Below are positions 35,723 through 44,939 of a stretch of 64,000 nucleotides of DNA, piece after piece. The position numbers and the translations under genes are program-made. The DNA is taken from NCBI RefSeq assembly GCF_947495725.1, contig NZ_CANLZZ010000008.1, forward strand, positions 99,906-163,905. The letters are read 5' to 3'. The stretch comes from an uncultured Lutibacter sp. GTDB taxonomy: Bacteria; Bacteroidota; Bacteroidia; Flavobacteriales; Flavobacteriaceae. The notes beneath the pieces were generated by a model. The model worked only from the letters and a program-made list of their open reading frames with translations. It was not told where the DNA came from and ran no database searches. Position 1 is the stretch's first letter, and each line of letters begins with the position of its first letter.

Positions 35723-38053
35723 ATGAAAAACCCCACACTGCTCGTATTTATCCTTTTTAATTTTTTTAACATTTTTTCCCAAACATCAAAAATTGACAGT
35801 CTTGAAAGTATATTACAGCAACATACAGAAATTGATACTATTAGGGTTAACTTTTTAAATGATTTTGCGGAAGCAACAATTGAAATTAATACAACAAAAA
35901 GCCTAAATTTTTCGGAAGAAGCATTTACACTTGCTAACAAGCTAAGTTATAAAAAAGGTACAGCAGAGAGCTTATATTTGTTGGGTTTAGGTTTTTATAA
36001 TAAAGCTGATTATAAAAAAAGTCTTGATTATTTTATAAAAAGTTTAGATACGTTTGAAGCTCTTGAAAATAAAGATAGAAAAATAGACTGTTTAATATAT
36101 TTTGGTAGAATAAATGAAAAACAAGGAAATTATATTTTATCAATTAAAAATTACCAAAAAGCATTAAAAATAAGTGAAGAAATTGGCAACAAACAAAAAA
36201 TGGCAGTTTGTTTAAAATATATTGGAATAATTAATGAATATCTGGGTAACTATGAATTGTCAATAGAGTATTACCAAAAAGCGATTAAAATAAATGAAGA
36301 TATTAACAATAAGCAAGGAAAAGCCAATTGTTTAAATAATATTGGGATAATTTATTATATGCAAGGTAATTATTCTTTGTCACTTGAAAATTACCAAGAA
36401 TCATTAAAAATTAATGAAGAACTGGATTCTAAACAACATATAGCAAATTGCTTGAACAATATAGGTATAATATATCACGACCAAGCCAATTACTCAGCGG
36501 CTTTACCCTATTATGAAAAATCGTACAAGATCAGTAAAAAAATTGATTATAAACAAGGAGAAGCAAGGGGTTTAAATAATCAAGGGGAAGTTTACAGATT
36601 ACAATCTAATTTTACATTGGCCTTATCTAATTTTCAAAAATCATTAAAAATTAAAGAAGAAATTGGAGATAAAAATGGAATAGCTAGAACATTAAATAAT
36701 ATTGGTAGAATATATTTTCACGAAAATAATTATGCACTTGCATTTGATTACTACCAAAAAGCTTTGAAAATAAGTAACGAAATTAATGATAAGTTACTTA
36801 TTTTAGATTCAAACGCCAACCTTGGGGCTTATTATTTAGGAACCTCTAATTTTAAGAAAGCATTAGACTTTACTCAAAAAAGTTTTGAAATTGCCAATGA
36901 ACTAAAACATTTAAATGAACAAAAACGTATTTATTTGCAAATTTCTGAAATTTACACTGCCACAAAAAACTATAAAAAAGCTCTAGAAAATTATATTCGA
37001 TATAAAGAATTAAATGATAGTGTTTTCAATGAAAAAAATATAAAAGAAATTACAGGTCTTGAATATAAGTACAAATTCGAAAAGGAAAAACAGGCTATTG
37101 AGTTAGAACAACAAAAGAAGAACGCTATAATTACAGAAAAATCAAAAGGTCAAAAAATATTAAATATCACATTTATTCTAGGATTTATTTTAATGTCGAG
37201 TTTAGCTTTAGTAATTCTAAGAAGTTCTTTACAAAAACGTAAAGCCAATATTATTCTTAGAAATCAAAAAATGCAAATTGAAGAAACAAATAAAGCGTTG
37301 ACATTACAAAAGGAAGAAATTGAAAATGTTGTGTTTGAGCTTGAAAAGGCAAATAAAACAAAAGATAAATTTCTTTCTATAATTGCACACGATTTAAAAA
37401 GTCCGTTTAATGCATTGCTTGGTTTTTCAAATCTTTTATTAAAAAATCATTCAGTGATAGATGAAAAAGAAAGAGAAACTTTTATAAAATGCATACATGG
37501 TAGTTCAATAAAAACCTATAGGTTATTAGAAAATTTACTTACGTGGGCTCGATCTCAAACAGGTAAACTAAAATTCTCTACAGAAATTATTAATTTATCA
37601 ACATTAATAAATGAAACAATTTCATTACTAGAAGAACCTGCTCGTAATAAAAATATAAAGCTAATTTTAAATGAGGAAAAGGATTTATTGATAAAAGCCG
37701 ACAAAAATATGATAGATACGGTAATAAGAAATTTAGTTTCGAACGCAATTAAATTTACACCTAAAGGAGGTGTTATTTCTGTAAAGTCTCAAACCATTAC
37801 TGATGAAAATAATCAGAAATTTGCCCAATTTTCAGTAAAAGATAATGGAGTTGGTATTTCACAAGAATTACAATCGAAGTTGTTTAAAATAACAGAAAAT
37901 GTTACAACTAAAGGCACTGAAGAAGAAACAGGAACTGGATTAGGTTTAATTTTATGCGAAGAGTTTATAGAAAAGCATAATGGGAAAATTTGGGTAGAAA
38001 GTGAGGTTGATAAAGGAAGTAAGTTTTCATTTATAATTCCAATATCTTTGTAA
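35723..38053 (+). CDS. Secreted-TPR sensor histidine kinase
   Basis: 776 residues from ATG 35723 (MKNPTLLVFILFNFFNIFS); the longer TTG frame at 35678 adds nothing conserved. Signal peptide, then about nine TPR repeats (residues 70-430) that face the periplasm, one transmembrane helix near 475-495, a coiled-coil linker, then HisKA (His556 in FLSIIAHDLKSP) and HATPase (NLVSNAIKFTP, DNGVGIS, GTGLGLILCEEFI). The TPRs probably sense a periplasmic protein or peptide. No response regulator is adjacent, so it is an orphan kinase. Confidence 0.93.
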   Translation: MKNPTLLVFILFNFFNIFSQTSKIDSLESILQQHTEIDTIRVNFLNDFAEATIEINTTKSLNFSEEAFTLANKLSYKKGTAESLYLLGLGFYNKADYKKSLDYFIKSLDTFEALENKDRKIDCLIYFGRINEKQGNYILSIKNYQKALKISEEIGNKQKMAVCLKYIGIINEYLGNYELSIEYYQKAIKINEDINNKQGKANCLNNIGIIYYMQGNYSLSLENYQESLKINEELDSKQHIANCLNNIGIIYHDQANYSAALPYYEKSYKISKKIDYKQGEARGLNNQGEVYRLQSNFTLALSNFQKSLKIKEEIGDKNGIARTLNNIGRIYFHENNYALAFDYYQKALKISNEINDKLLILDSNANLGAYYLGTSNFKKALDFTQKSFEIANELKHLNEQKRIYLQISEIYTATKNYKKALENYIRYKELNDSVFNEKNIKEITGLEYKYKFEKEKQAIELEQQKKNAIITEKSKGQKILNITFILGFILMSSLALVILRSSLQKRKANIILRNQKMQIEETNKALTLQKEEIENVVFELEKANKTKDKFLSIIAHDLKSPFNALLGFSNLLLKNHSVIDEKERETFIKCIHGSSIKTYRLLENLLTWARSQTGKLKFSTEIINLSTLINETISLLEEPARNKNIKLILNEEKDLLIKADKNMIDTVIRNLVSNAIKFTPKGGVISVKSQTITDENNQKFAQFSVKDNGVGISQELQSKLFKITENVTTKGTEEETGTGLGLILCEEFIEKHNGKIWVESEVDKGSKFSFIIPISL

Positions 38054-38123
38054 GTGTACAATGTTTAGTTTTGAAGTTGACTTTTATTAGGGAGTAATTA
38101 TGATATATTTTGTTAATTAATGT

Positions 38124-38261
38124 TTATGCTTTAGTTGTTTTTTTAATTTCTTTCTGAAGTTTTTCAGCATTTTTAGCTAACATATTATACAATTCATTCA
38201 TATAATTAGTGCCAGCATTTCGTGAATTACTGCCAATAAAAGCAGAATAGAAAATGTACAT
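38124..38261 (-). CDS. Possible 45-residue small protein or gene remnant
   Basis: ATG at 38259-38261 and TAA at 38124-38126. The product ends in a charged helix (NELYNMLAKNAEKLQKEIKK). It lies in the gap between the kinase and the methyltransferase gene. The composition reads as coding, but the N terminus looks like the middle of a larger protein, so it may be the leftover 3' end of a lost gene. Confidence 0.35.
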   Translation of the reverse strand: MYIFYSAFIGSNSRNAGTNYMNELYNMLAKNAEKLQKEIKKTTKA

Positions 38262-38313
38262 AATTTTTGTAAATATTGGATAGTCAGATAATTATTTGTA
38301 AATAGTATTTGTT

Positions 38314-38901
38314 TTAGTTATTTATAAAGGTTGTTAAATACCTGTTTACTCTTTTTTTATAATCAATATATTTTGTATTGTGAATTTTTTGTAAATACTC
38401 TTCTTCTTCTAAAATCATTTTATGAAAAACGACTACAAGAATTAAATATAAAACAATTAAAATAATTGAAGGAAAAATAAGAATGTAGCCAAAAATTAGA
38501 ATATCATAGGATAAAAAATATGGATTTCGACTAATTTTGTAAATTCCTTTTGTAACCAAATTTGTTTTTTGATCATATTTAATTCCAACTCTCCAAGAGT
38601 TTTTCATTGCCACCAAAGCTAGAATACCTGTAACAAATCCAACGAAAATAAATACGAAACCAATAGTTTTTAGCAGAGAATATTTTAACAACTCTATTTC
38701 TAAAACCCATTTAGGCTCAAGTATAATCAATCGTAATAGAATTAATAAATAGATAAATGTTGAAATGAAAATGGATATTGTTAATTTAATAGATTTTCCT
38801 GTTATCGATTGTTTTGTAGATAAAAATGTTTTAATATTTCTAATAGCAAAAGCAATAATAAAAAAAACAAGTATTAATCCTAAGTAAATTTTTTCTATCA
38901 T
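38314..38901 (-). CDS. Isoprenylcysteine/phospholipid methyltransferase-like membrane protein
   Basis: 195 residues with five hydrophobic helices. The C-terminal third carries the ICMT/PEMT family pattern: GIYKISRNPYFLSYDILIFG (the RNPxY SAM-binding segment) and EEEYLQKIHNTKYIDYKKRV. It transfers methyl groups at the membrane; the substrate in bacteria is uncertain (phospholipid, hopanoid or isoprenoid thiol). No operon partner. Confidence 0.87.
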   Translation of the reverse strand: MIEKIYLGLILVFFIIAFAIRNIKTFLSTKQSITGKSIKLTISIFISTFIYLLILLRLIILEPKWVLEIELLKYSLLKTIGFVFIFVGFVTGILALVAMKNSWRVGIKYDQKTNLVTKGIYKISRNPYFLSYDILIFGYILIFPSIILIVLYLILVVVFHKMILEEEEYLQKIHNTKYIDYKKRVNRYLTTFINN

Positions 38902-39306
38902 TTTTAGTTCAATTCTAATTCTAAATTTTTTTTTGTATAAAATACAATTTATGAAAGCTTAAATATATTACATTTTTGTTTTACAAACATTTTATTTAAT
39001 TAAGGATAATATTTTTTAGTTGAATGATGTAGTATTTGTAGAGGCCTTTGTTTAGGTTATTTATATTTATTCACTTGTTTGAAAAAATTCAGTGTATATG
39101 TTAAAATAAGTAAATGTCAGTTTGACATTTGTTAGAATTAAAGTTTAGTTGTGAATCTGAAAAATTGACAGCGAAATAAACTATTAATGGAAAAAAATTA
39201 TTGGAAAATATGTTTTATTCAATTTGGTATTTTTTTTGTTTTATTGAAGTCGAAATCAGTTAAGATTTCAATTTTGAAATAATGTTTAATTTAAAATTTT
39301 GTAATT
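38902..39306. promoter_or_regulatory. Upstream region of hsp20 with palindromes
   Basis: A 405-base AT-rich gap. It contains AAATGTCA (39112-39119) / TGACATTT (39123-39130), an 8-bp dyad with a 3-base spacer, and GAAATC (39252-39257) / GATTTC (39264-39269). Either could bind a heat-shock or redox regulator for hsp20. No CIRCE element is visible. Confidence 0.5.
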
Positions 39307-39783
39307 ATGAGCAATTTAGTTAGTGTTCCTAAAAACGGAAGTTTAGCAAACAGCAATTCAAATCAAAACTTCCATTCATTGTCTAATTGGTTAGATGAAA
39401 TATTTGATATAAACCTACCATCAGTATTTACATCAAACTTTAATACTGGAATTACTTTACCAAAAGTAAACATAAAGGAAACTGCTGATGCCTATTTGGT
39501 AGATATGGCAGTTCCTGGTCTAAAAAAATCAGATTTCCAAATTAATCTTGATAATGATGTATTATCAATCTCAACAGAGACGAAAGATGAAAGTGAGCAG
39601 AAAGCCGAAAATTATACGCGTCGAGAATTTGGATATTCCTCGTTTAAAAGAACTTTTAGTTTACCTGAAACTGTGGATGAAGATAAAATAAAGGCAAGCT
39701 ATAACGAAGGTATATTAAGTATTTATTTACCTAAAAAAGAAGAGGCTAAGCAAAAGCCTGTAAGAACAATTAAAATTTCATAA
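39307..39783 (+). CDS. Small heat-shock protein, Hsp20/alpha-crystallin family
   Basis: 158 residues. A flexible N-terminal arm (1-50) precedes the alpha-crystallin domain (about 53-140) with LPKVNIKETADAYLVDMAVPG and YNEGILSIYLPK; the C-terminal I-x-I motif is TIKIS. An ATP-independent holdase that prevents aggregation. Cytosolic. It is followed by a lipoprotein gene of the same orientation. Confidence 0.94.
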   Translation: MSNLVSVPKNGSLANSNSNQNFHSLSNWLDEIFDINLPSVFTSNFNTGITLPKVNIKETADAYLVDMAVPGLKKSDFQINLDNDVLSISTETKDESEQKAENYTRREFGYSSFKRTFSLPETVDEDKIKASYNEGILSIYLPKKEEAKQKPVRTIKIS

Positions 39784-39887
39784 CGATTATTGTTTTATGA
39801 TTAAATGTTTTGATGAGGCTGATTTGATGGCCTCATCATAAACTATAAATTGCTATTAAAATATGTCTAATTTTAAAATTTAAAACA

Positions 39888-40364
39888 ATGAAAAAGTATA
39901 TTTTATTATTAACAACAGTATTATTATGTGTTAGTTGTAGTGGACAAGAGACTAAAACAAAAAAAGAAGAAAAAGAAAATATTACAGAACAGCCAAAAGG
40001 AACTTGGAAAGTAGATAAAGAGTTTGATGAAAATGGAAACCTTATAAGATATGATAGTATATATTCTTGGTCCTCAGATAGTAAGTTTAACAATTTATCA
40101 TCACTAGATAATGATAGTTTGATTAAGTCTTTTAAATCAAGATTTTTTTCAAATTTTTCAAGATTTGAAAATCAGGGTTTTGAAGATATTTTTGCTCAAG
40201 ATTCACTTTTTAGCAACCGTTTTTTTACAAACGACTTTTTTGGAAGTGATTTTGGAAAGGATTATATAGATATTGACAAAATGACCCAAGAGATAATAGA
40301 AAGACAAAAGAAATTTTTAGAAAAATATCAGTCAGAATTTTTAAAACCTGAAGACGAAAACTAA
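39888..40364 (+). CDS. Acidic lipoprotein downstream of hsp20
   Basis: 158 residues. Lipobox LLCVSCSGQ (Cys17), then a charged linker and a low-complexity region rich in Ser, Phe and Asp (FSRFENQGFEDIFAQDSLFSNRFF). It resembles an Hsp20-adjacent lipoprotein common in flavobacteria, but no domain is recognised. Its last codons and stop lie inside the terminator stem. Confidence 0.7.
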   Translation: MKKYILLLTTVLLCVSCSGQETKTKKEEKENITEQPKGTWKVDKEFDENGNLIRYDSIYSWSSDSKFNNLSSLDNDSLIKSFKSRFFSNFSRFENQGFEDIFAQDSLFSNRFFTNDFFGSDFGKDYIDIDKMTQEIIERQKKFLEKYQSEFLKPEDEN

Positions 40365-40386
40365 TTAGTTTTCGTCTTCAGGTTTT
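40343..40386. terminator. Very strong terminator overlapping the end of the lipoprotein gene
   Basis: A perfect 19-bp stem (40343-40361 with 40368-40386, inner sequence CCTGAAGACGAAAAC) and TAATTA loop, with a T run on the right. The stop codon is in the loop, and the last seven residues are coded by the left arm. Confidence 0.92.
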
Positions 40387-40504
40387 TTTAATATTTCCTC
40401 ATTTGATTATAAATCAATTAAAATGCTATTTAGAACTTGTTTTTCTGTGTTCATACTTTCGTTGTTTAGATTGTCTAATTTTTAGTCAACCTATTTCAGG
40501 AAAG

Positions 40505-40572
40505 TACATCCCTTTAGGATTTTCGTAAGTAGGCTAGAACCAAACAATAAAATATACCAGTTGTTGGCTGTA
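40505..40572. repeat. attC-like site R1 (half site, distal array end)
   Basis: Only the right half of a class A site: GGATTTTCGTAAGTAGGCTA, then the right R box GTTGGCTGTA (40563-40572). The left arm and its stem are missing. It marks where the array was broken. Confidence 0.8.
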
Positions 40573-40575
40573 GTT

Positions 40576-41457
40576 TTATTTAAATATTTTAAAAACTTCA
40601 TATTTTAATAATTCAATTTTTCTATCAGTATCATATTGTTGAGCTAGTTTTGAAATAGCTAATAAATATTCTTTATTTGATCCGCAAACCATTTTGTCAG
40701 CATTAATAAATGCTAAAATATCGACTGAAATTCTATGCGTTGGTTGTAATTCTAATAATTTCTTTCCGTTGGTATGATAAATTATTTTTCCTTTTGATAG
40801 AGGGAAAATTGATTCCGAATTTAATATGTTTTTACAATTCTCATTCCATAAAATTAATGGGTTGTCAGATAATAAATTAAATTGATTCATTCCTTTTTCA
40901 GTATAATACAATTTCCAATTATCAACATTCTTTTTCGTATCTGATTCTATAAAATTCTGAACAGCTCTCATAATTTTGGTGCTTTCTTTGAATGCTGGTT
41001 CATTTAAAATCCTTTCATATATTTCTTTAGAAACATTTTTTCCTTTTTCTTTGTTTTTTAGTGAAAAAAAAGAGTTTTCATTTCCTAAAAATTTTGAATA
41101 ATCTGTTTTGGTATTATCTTGGCTTGGAACTCTCCAATGAGTTGTTGCAATAAATAAAAAAAGGTGTAATAAATCATAAGGTTCAATTAAGATAGGCTCA
41201 AATTTTTCAGTTAATTTCTTGAAGGTTGGAGCAAACATATTTTCTCCAAATTGATATAAATTTTCAACAAAATCGGTTTCTATACCATTTACTTCAAATG
41301 TATTTCTATTCCAATCAAAAAAAACTTGTTTTGGGCTTTTTCGAAGTTTACTTATTTCTCCTTTAGTTTTATCAAATACTGATAATTTTCCATCGTCTCC
41401 TATAAATCCTTTTATAAAAAACTCTGGAATGTAATGATGTCGTTCTGAATTTTTCAA
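40576..41457 (-). CDS. DUF4238 protein (cassette 12)
   Basis: 293 residues. The N-terminal HHYIPEFFIKGF and the segment SDNPLILWNENCKN match DUF4238, a family found in many bacterial accessory regions and suspected to be nuclease-like or defence-related; its activity is unknown. It sits alone in the distal cassette. The stop is 4 bases from the R box GTTGGCTGTA, whose partner TACAGCCAAC is at 41480-41489. Only 31 bases separate the cassette boundary from the start, so no promoter of its own is apparent. Confidence 0.82.
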   Translation of the reverse strand: MKNSERHHYIPEFFIKGFIGDDGKLSVFDKTKGEISKLRKSPKQVFFDWNRNTFEVNGIETDFVENLYQFGENMFAPTFKKLTEKFEPILIEPYDLLHLFLFIATTHWRVPSQDNTKTDYSKFLGNENSFFSLKNKEKGKNVSKEIYERILNEPAFKESTKIMRAVQNFIESDTKKNVDNWKLYYTEKGMNQFNLLSDNPLILWNENCKNILNSESIFPLSKGKIIYHTNGKKLLELQPTHRISVDILAFINADKMVCGSNKEYLLAISKLAQQYDTDRKIELLKYEVFKIFK

Positions 41458-41479
41458 TTTAGCAATTTTTTCAGTTAAT

Positions 41480-41682
41480 TACAGCCAACGGTCTTGTGTA
41501 TGAAACGTAGCGTATAAATAAACACTAACTTTTCGGATTTTGCACGAGCCGAATTTTTAATTTTTATGTTTAATTTCTTTTTCTAAATATAACCAAATTA
41601 AAAATTTGGCGTACTTTATAAAAAAGCAAAAACCTCTCGAAAAGCCTATAATAGCTATGTTTTATACACGTTGTTACCTGGC
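41480..41682. repeat. attC-like site R2 (class D, long)
   Basis: Left R box TACAGCCAAC, spacer, stem GTGTATGAAACGTAGC (41496-41511) pairing with GCTATGTTTTATACAC (41654-41669) through two G-T wobbles, right R box GTTACCTG (41673-41680). Inner hairpin CCAAATTAAAAATTTGG. It shares TAGCGTATAAAT with the attI region at 57744-57755. Confidence 0.85.
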
Positions 41683-41704
41683 TGGTTTTCTTTCCGCAAA
41701 CTTG

Positions 41705-41781
41705 TTAGCGTTGGCGTGAAAGCTCTTTTAAATTTGTGAGGCACGAGCAAACTTTAAATGTGCTTGAACTTGCGTTGGCTA
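41705..41781. repeat. Type C hairpin repeat, left copy
   Basis: Imperfect 17-bp stem AAGCTCTTTTAAATTTG (41720-41736) / CAAACTTTAAATGTGCTT (41748-41765), loop TGAGGCACGAG, ending in GCGTTGGCTA that overlaps the stop of the receiver gene. A compensated second copy lies at 46440-46513; both face the same way and flank the four-gene operon. Confidence 0.75.
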
Positions 41782-42663
41782 TTTTTCCAATTCAGAATTC
41801 AGTAGGTCTATATTTTCCTTATGTTTTAATAAATCTTCTCTCACTTGTTGACAGAAATCTTCATTAAAATCTAAACCATTTTTTCTGTCTCTGAAATATT
41901 GACGTTCACCATCATCAATTAATTCTGCGTGAGCAAACTTGTTCCTAATCAAAATGATTTCTTTTTCATAGTCAGTCATAACAGATTTTATTTCTCCGTC
42001 ACTTAAGTTTCTAACTATTGCTCTCCATCTATGAGAGGCACCAATTGTTCTTAAAATTGAGTCAATATCTTCAACTTTGTCAATGTTTTTATTGAATTCG
42101 TCATTAGATTTTTTGTACTTCTTTTTAATTACAGCTATAATATCATCTGGTGATTTAGAACTTGCTAATATTTTTTGCAGAATATTTTCCATTTCAACAT
42201 CTAAACTGCTTGTCTCGTGCATAATCATTCCACGCATAGCAACGATGTTTTGAAATTTCTTTATTGTCAATTCTATAAGGTTTATAGTAGCTCTCAAAAC
42301 TTCCTCTCTGTGGTCACCAAGAAGTGTATTTGTTTCAAGAAAACTAACTCTACTAATCTTATCGGTATCTTTTAAATCCGCTTTTGCTGTGTAAAAAAGG
42401 ATTTCAGTCATTACAGAATAATCTTGACTACGGATTTTCTTAATCACTTCATCACCATTTATGTCGTTAAGATGATAATCTGTAAGAATAAGGTCAAATG
42501 AATTGTCTAATTTTTTAAAAAAATCTTCTGATTTTGAAGCTGTAATAATTTCAGGCCTAAAACCTTGTTGCGATAAATATTCCGAAACTTCTTCTATGAT
42601 TTCATCCTCAATAAAATCTTTAATTTGGTCATCCAACCATAGTATTTTGTAATCTAGTTTCAT
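41779..42663 (-). CDS. Receiver-domain protein with HEPN-like C terminus (cassette 11)
   Basis: 294 residues. N-terminal receiver: acidic pair Asp11-Asp12 (LWLDDQ), phospho-acceptor Asp62 (LILTDYHL), Thr92 (FYTAKAD). The usual lysine about 17 residues later is not seen (FLETNT). The C-terminal half is helical, has no DNA-binding motif, and contains RNKFAH (Arg240, Asn241, His245), the Rx4H signature of HEPN ribonuclease toxins; a second Rx4H, RGMIMH, is at 144-149. I infer a phosphorylation-controlled RNase effector for the kinase encoded just upstream (4-base ATGA overlap). Catalysis is unproven. Confidence 0.75.
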   Translation of the reverse strand: MKLDYKILWLDDQIKDFIEDEIIEEVSEYLSQQGFRPEIITASKSEDFFKKLDNSFDLILTDYHLNDINGDEVIKKIRSQDYSVMTEILFYTAKADLKDTDKISRVSFLETNTLLGDHREEVLRATINLIELTIKKFQNIVAMRGMIMHETSSLDVEMENILQKILASSKSPDDIIAVIKKKYKKSNDEFNKNIDKVEDIDSILRTIGASHRWRAIVRNLSDGEIKSVMTDYEKEIILIRNKFAHAELIDDGERQYFRDRKNGLDFNEDFCQQVREDLLKHKENIDLLNSELEK

Positions 42664-44939
42664 TTAATCGTTATTTTAATGGTTGTTCCTTCTTTTATTT
42701 TTGACTCTACACTAACTTCACCTTTCAGGCTGTTTTTGACTAGGTCATTTATTTGGAATAATCCAATGCCCGAACCATTCGTTGTAGTAAAACCAAGGTC
42801 GAATATTTTAGTTAGATTCTTTTCTGGTATTCCTTTTCCATCATCTTTAAAAGAAATAATTAGGTTTTTCTTTTGCTCCTCAAAATTTATTTTTAAAGTA
42901 TTTGCTTCAGCTTTTTCTGCATTAGAAATAATACTATCAATAATGGTAGTGATTTCAAGAGGTCTAAATTCTTTGACAAACTCTTTGTTTTCTAAACCTG
43001 TAATAGTCAGACTCATTTTAGTGTCAATGACTTTATCCTCTAATAAATATAGTTCATTAATGTAGTCCTTAATGAAGTCTACTAAATCCATTGTAACTTC
43101 AGAAGCTTTAAGATTGAAATTTGCTTTAGTTACAAAGTTTGCAATTGAATTTATCTTGGAAGCTTCTAATGAAATTATTTTGATGTACTTCTGTGTTTTA
43201 GAATCAATATTTTCTACACCAAGATGTTTAATTAAAAGTTTTAAGTTTCTTGATACTCGACTAGATGAATGATAAATTTGATGTTGAAGACCAACTATTC
43301 TCTCTTTATCTGTTCCAATTAATGACCCTTGAAATGCTCCTTTTTTCTTTTCAGTTTCTAGATTAGTTTCTAGTTCTTCATTTTTGATTAAATTATCCAA
43401 AGCTTCATCTGAAGCTTCGTCAGTTGACTTTTTTAAATCATCAAGGTTTTTTTCAATTTTAGAAATACTATCTACAATAGCATCTTTATCATAATCATCA
43501 CTTTCTAACTGTTTTTTAATTTTAGTTAAAGTGTTTTTAGTTGATTTTTCTTGTTTCTTGTCTACTATTTTAAAAATTTCAGGGGAAACCTCAAAAGAAA
43601 TTAATTCTTTAGATTTAGTAAGGTTAACAACTAATTTTTCTATTGCTTCTTGTTGACTTTGATTATCTAATTTGATATAATCTTCATTTGATAGTTCATT
43701 TCCCCAATCAGTTATATCAATGATATATTTCTCTAGTTTTTTAATTGATGAATAAAACCAATCTACAAGTTCAAAATAGGCTTTCGTTTTAATTAATCCA
43801 TCACCTCTACTTGATGTTTCTTTTAGAAGCTCATTTGGTTCGGCAATTGAAATATAGCCTAATACATCTCTAGTTCCTAAATATCTGCTGTATCCTTGAG
43901 TTTTTCGGTTATCCATTTTGAATGGGTCTTCACCTCTTTCTCCATAAGGATAAATACGTAATCCATTTTTGTAAACAAATACGTGTCCATATTGAATAGG
44001 TTGTGTTCCCATTCTTCTAGTAAAAGTTGATTTTGCAGATTGATTCAAGTGATAAATATGAACGTCTACGTTATCTAAAAATTTGTATGAATTTGATTCA
44101 GTTATTTTATAAACTAATTTTCCTCCTTCAGTTAGACTAGTTACTATTTCACCATTTTCAATTGTACTTATAATTTTTGTGGTCTTAATTTCTAAAGTTT
44201 CGAAAATTAAGTTTTGAATTTCACCATTTACAGTATTTTGGTATTCATTCTCGCTTTTATCATTTTCAATTTCATCAGGAACAATCAATTCTATCTTAAA
44301 CTCGTCACCCTCAATTTGAGTATTAGGGTTAATAAGTTTGGCTAGCGCATCTTTTAAATCTAAAAACTTTTCTTTATTCCAATCACTTTTTAAATTCGTT
44401 ATTTCCAAAACTGTACCGTGCTCAATATTGTAATTACTTTTTACGATAGTTTCGTGAATAACACTAATATTTACAAACTCTTCTTTTAAGTTCCCCTCAA
44501 ACTTATCCCATTCTGTTAATAAAGTTTCAACTTTAGCATTTAACTCATCTTTTATTGTCTCAAGGTATAATTCACCACCAAGTCTATCACAAGAAAATCG
44601 ACCAATCCCTTTTGCTCCAGCATATGCTCTTTTGATTTTGATTTTGTCACGATAATCATAACTATCCTCTTCTGTTCCTTCTTTTTTTGCAGAATAAGCG
44701 ACGAAAAGCCATTTATTAATTAAATCATCATAATTCATTCCTTTGCCATTATCTTTTATTAGAATTTTGGCGTTATCTGAATAAATATCTTCAAAGGTGA
44801 TTTCAACTTTTGTAGCGTGAGCATCATAAGAATTTTTTACGAGCTCAAAAACAGCAATGAAATCATCACTTATTAAATCACTTCCTATGATGTTCTTTAA
44901 TGCAGAACTAATTTTAAATTGTAGTGGTGTTTTCTGCAT
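42660..44939 (-). CDS. MORC-like/histidine-kinase double GHKL ATPase (cassette 11)
   Basis: 759 residues with two Bergerat folds. The N-terminal one (about 20-150: AVFELVKNSYDAHAT, IKDNGKGM, GAKGIGRFSCDRLGGE) resembles MORC/Hsp90-type ATPases of restriction loci. A middle region and coiled coil (about 460-560) lead to a DHp-like helix (GLQHQIYHSSSRVSRNLK) and a C-terminal HATPase (IISNAEKAEANTL, FKDDGKGIPEKN, GSGIGLFQINDLV). It probably senses DNA or phage damage and phosphorylates the receiver-HEPN protein encoded next. Its ATG overlaps the methyltransferase stop by one base. Confidence 0.82.
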   Translation of the reverse strand: MQKTPLQFKISSALKNIIGSDLISDDFIAVFELVKNSYDAHATKVEITFEDIYSDNAKILIKDNGKGMNYDDLINKWLFVAYSAKKEGTEEDSYDYRDKIKIKRAYAGAKGIGRFSCDRLGGELYLETIKDELNAKVETLLTEWDKFEGNLKEEFVNISVIHETIVKSNYNIEHGTVLEITNLKSDWNKEKFLDLKDALAKLINPNTQIEGDEFKIELIVPDEIENDKSENEYQNTVNGEIQNLIFETLEIKTTKIISTIENGEIVTSLTEGGKLVYKITESNSYKFLDNVDVHIYHLNQSAKSTFTRRMGTQPIQYGHVFVYKNGLRIYPYGERGEDPFKMDNRKTQGYSRYLGTRDVLGYISIAEPNELLKETSSRGDGLIKTKAYFELVDWFYSSIKKLEKYIIDITDWGNELSNEDYIKLDNQSQQEAIEKLVVNLTKSKELISFEVSPEIFKIVDKKQEKSTKNTLTKIKKQLESDDYDKDAIVDSISKIEKNLDDLKKSTDEASDEALDNLIKNEELETNLETEKKKGAFQGSLIGTDKERIVGLQHQIYHSSSRVSRNLKLLIKHLGVENIDSKTQKYIKIISLEASKINSIANFVTKANFNLKASEVTMDLVDFIKDYINELYLLEDKVIDTKMSLTITGLENKEFVKEFRPLEITTIIDSIISNAEKAEANTLKINFEEQKKNLIISFKDDGKGIPEKNLTKIFDLGFTTTNGSGIGLFQINDLVKNSLKGEVSVESKIKEGTTIKITIK

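Noticed and set aside
42679..43272. Plus-strand frames inside the GHKL kinase
   Set aside because: Antisense shadows; the kinase frame carries all conserved motifs.
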